DNA of 64,000 nucleotides from positions 58,698,532 through 58,762,531 of the forward strand of contig NC_057861.1 of NCBI RefSeq assembly GCF_019393635.1. Reading direction: 5' to 3'. The position numbers were made by a program, and so were the translations under genes. Position 1 is the first letter of the stretch. The number at the start of each line of letters is the position of its first letter. Below, in pieces: positions 63,440 to 64,000 of the stretch. The notes below the pieces were generated by a model. That model searched no databases. It was given only the letters and a program-made list of their open reading frames with translations, and was not told the origin of the DNA. The DNA comes from Dromiciops gliroides (lineage: Eukaryota; Chordata; Mammalia; Microbiotheria; Microbiotheriidae).

Positions 63440-63597
63440 AGGCAGCTAGGTGGCGCAGTAGATAAAACACCAGCTCTGGAGTCAGGAGAACCTGAGTTCA
63501 AAACTGGCCTCAGACACTTGACACTTAACAGCTGTGTGACCCTGGGCAAGTCACTTAACCCTCATTGCCCTGCAAAAAACCAAGCCAAAACAAACAA
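63440..63597 (+). mobile_element. WSINE1-type SINE, CATTGCCCTGCAAAA subfamily
   Basis: 15-base duplication AAAAATGAAAT(C/A)GTC at about 63424-63438 and 63598-63612, one mismatch. Confidence 0.93.
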
Positions 63598-63714
63598 AAA
63601 AATGAAATAGTCCATACTCTCTAGAAATGTACATTCTTTCAGGGGAGAACACATGTAAATATGCAAGTATCTATTAAATTTAGAGTAATTTTTTGGGGTG
63701 CATGGATACATTGG

Positions 63715-64000
63715 CACCCAGGAGCCTCTAATAGAGTGGCATTTTGGCTGAGCTTTGAAGGAAAGTAACAGTTCCAAAAGGATAGCCAATTCTAAGGCAT
63801 AGAGTTAGGGGATAGCATGTTATGTGTGAGCAAAAGGAAGAGGTCAGTTTGACTCTTTAACAGAGGGCACATAAAGGGAATAATAGAGAATAAGGTTGGA
63901 AAGGGAGCTTGGATGCAGGCTGTGGAGGGCTTTAAATGCTAAAAAGAGCAGGTGTTCTTTTTCCTAGAGATATTAGGAAGTTTGAGTTCAGAAGTAACAT
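63715..64000 (+). repeat. Unnamed medium-reiteration repeat, runs off the window
   Basis: 'tggctgagctttgaaggaaag', 'ccaattctaaggcatagag', 'ggctgtggagggctttaaatgc', 'agatattaggaag'. Same order as 4880 and 60345. Confidence 0.7.

Larger units (their letters stand above)
6976..64000 (+). other. MED26: MED26 intron 1, 5' portion (extends past window)
   Basis: The intron starts at the GTAAGT donor. No MED26 exon 2 is seen up to the window end, so the intron is longer than 57 kb. Its content is almost entirely interspersed repeats, listed separately. The strong antisense orientation of LTRs and L1 3' ends is what is usually seen inside a transcribed intron. The acceptor lies outside the window, so the extent is inferred. 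Confidence 0.75.

Noticed and set aside
1-64000. CRISPR arrays, operons, phage or bacterial defence systems
   Set aside because: The sequence is vertebrate nuclear DNA. The tandem repeats seen are microsatellites, an LTR mini-repeat and SINE tails.

Overview
This is a mammalian genomic window, almost certainly marsupial. It carries more than 40 copies of a tRNA-derived SINE whose body matches the marsupial WSINE1 type, plus marsupial-style L1 3' ends, MIR and L2 relics, and several retroviral LTRs. The abundance of this SINE points to an Australian-lineage marsupial (inference from memory of the family; no search was run).

Only one protein-coding exon is well supported. At 6904-6975 the + strand encodes the first 24 residues of MED26, the Mediator subunit with a TFIIS-type N-terminal domain, ending in a clean GTAAGT donor. 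It sits in a TATA-less CpG island (about 5560-7560) with GC boxes, an NRF1-like site, an ETS site, GGC-repeat 5'UTR sequence and a 12-codon upstream ORF. I found no second MED26 exon downstream. The simplest reading is that 6976-64000 is the first part of a very long intron 1, and 1-5500 is the 5' flank.

The rest is layered transposon sequence. Layout: 1-5500 is flank with L1, SINE, L2 and a medium-reiteration repeat. 5560-7560 is the CpG island and exon 1. 7560-14000 is relatively SINE-poor early intron. 14000-34000 is dense in SINEs, with a deleted provirus whose two LTRs differ (18853-20322), a solo LTR (25958-26640) and L2 clusters. 32250-38500 holds L1 pieces in both orientations and an RPS21 retropseudogene. 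38500-56500 holds more L1 and L2 relics, SINEs and three LTR or LTR-like elements. 56640-59400 is a half-L1 (HAL1-like) element with a broken ORF1 and no ORF2. 59400-64000 is SINEs, the medium-reiteration repeat and an L1 3' end.

Every recognisable LTR and almost every L1 3' end lies antisense to MED26. The sense L1 pieces have lost their 3' ends. This fits selection against sense polyadenylation signals in a transcribed intron and supports the intron assignment. I see no rRNA or tRNA gene, no CRISPR array, and no intact novel gene system. The most unusual items are the HAL1-like element with its internal 118-base duplication and captured SINE-like module, the mismatched-LTR provirus, a long L1-derived inverted repeat, and SINE pairs that could form hairpins in the pre-mRNA.
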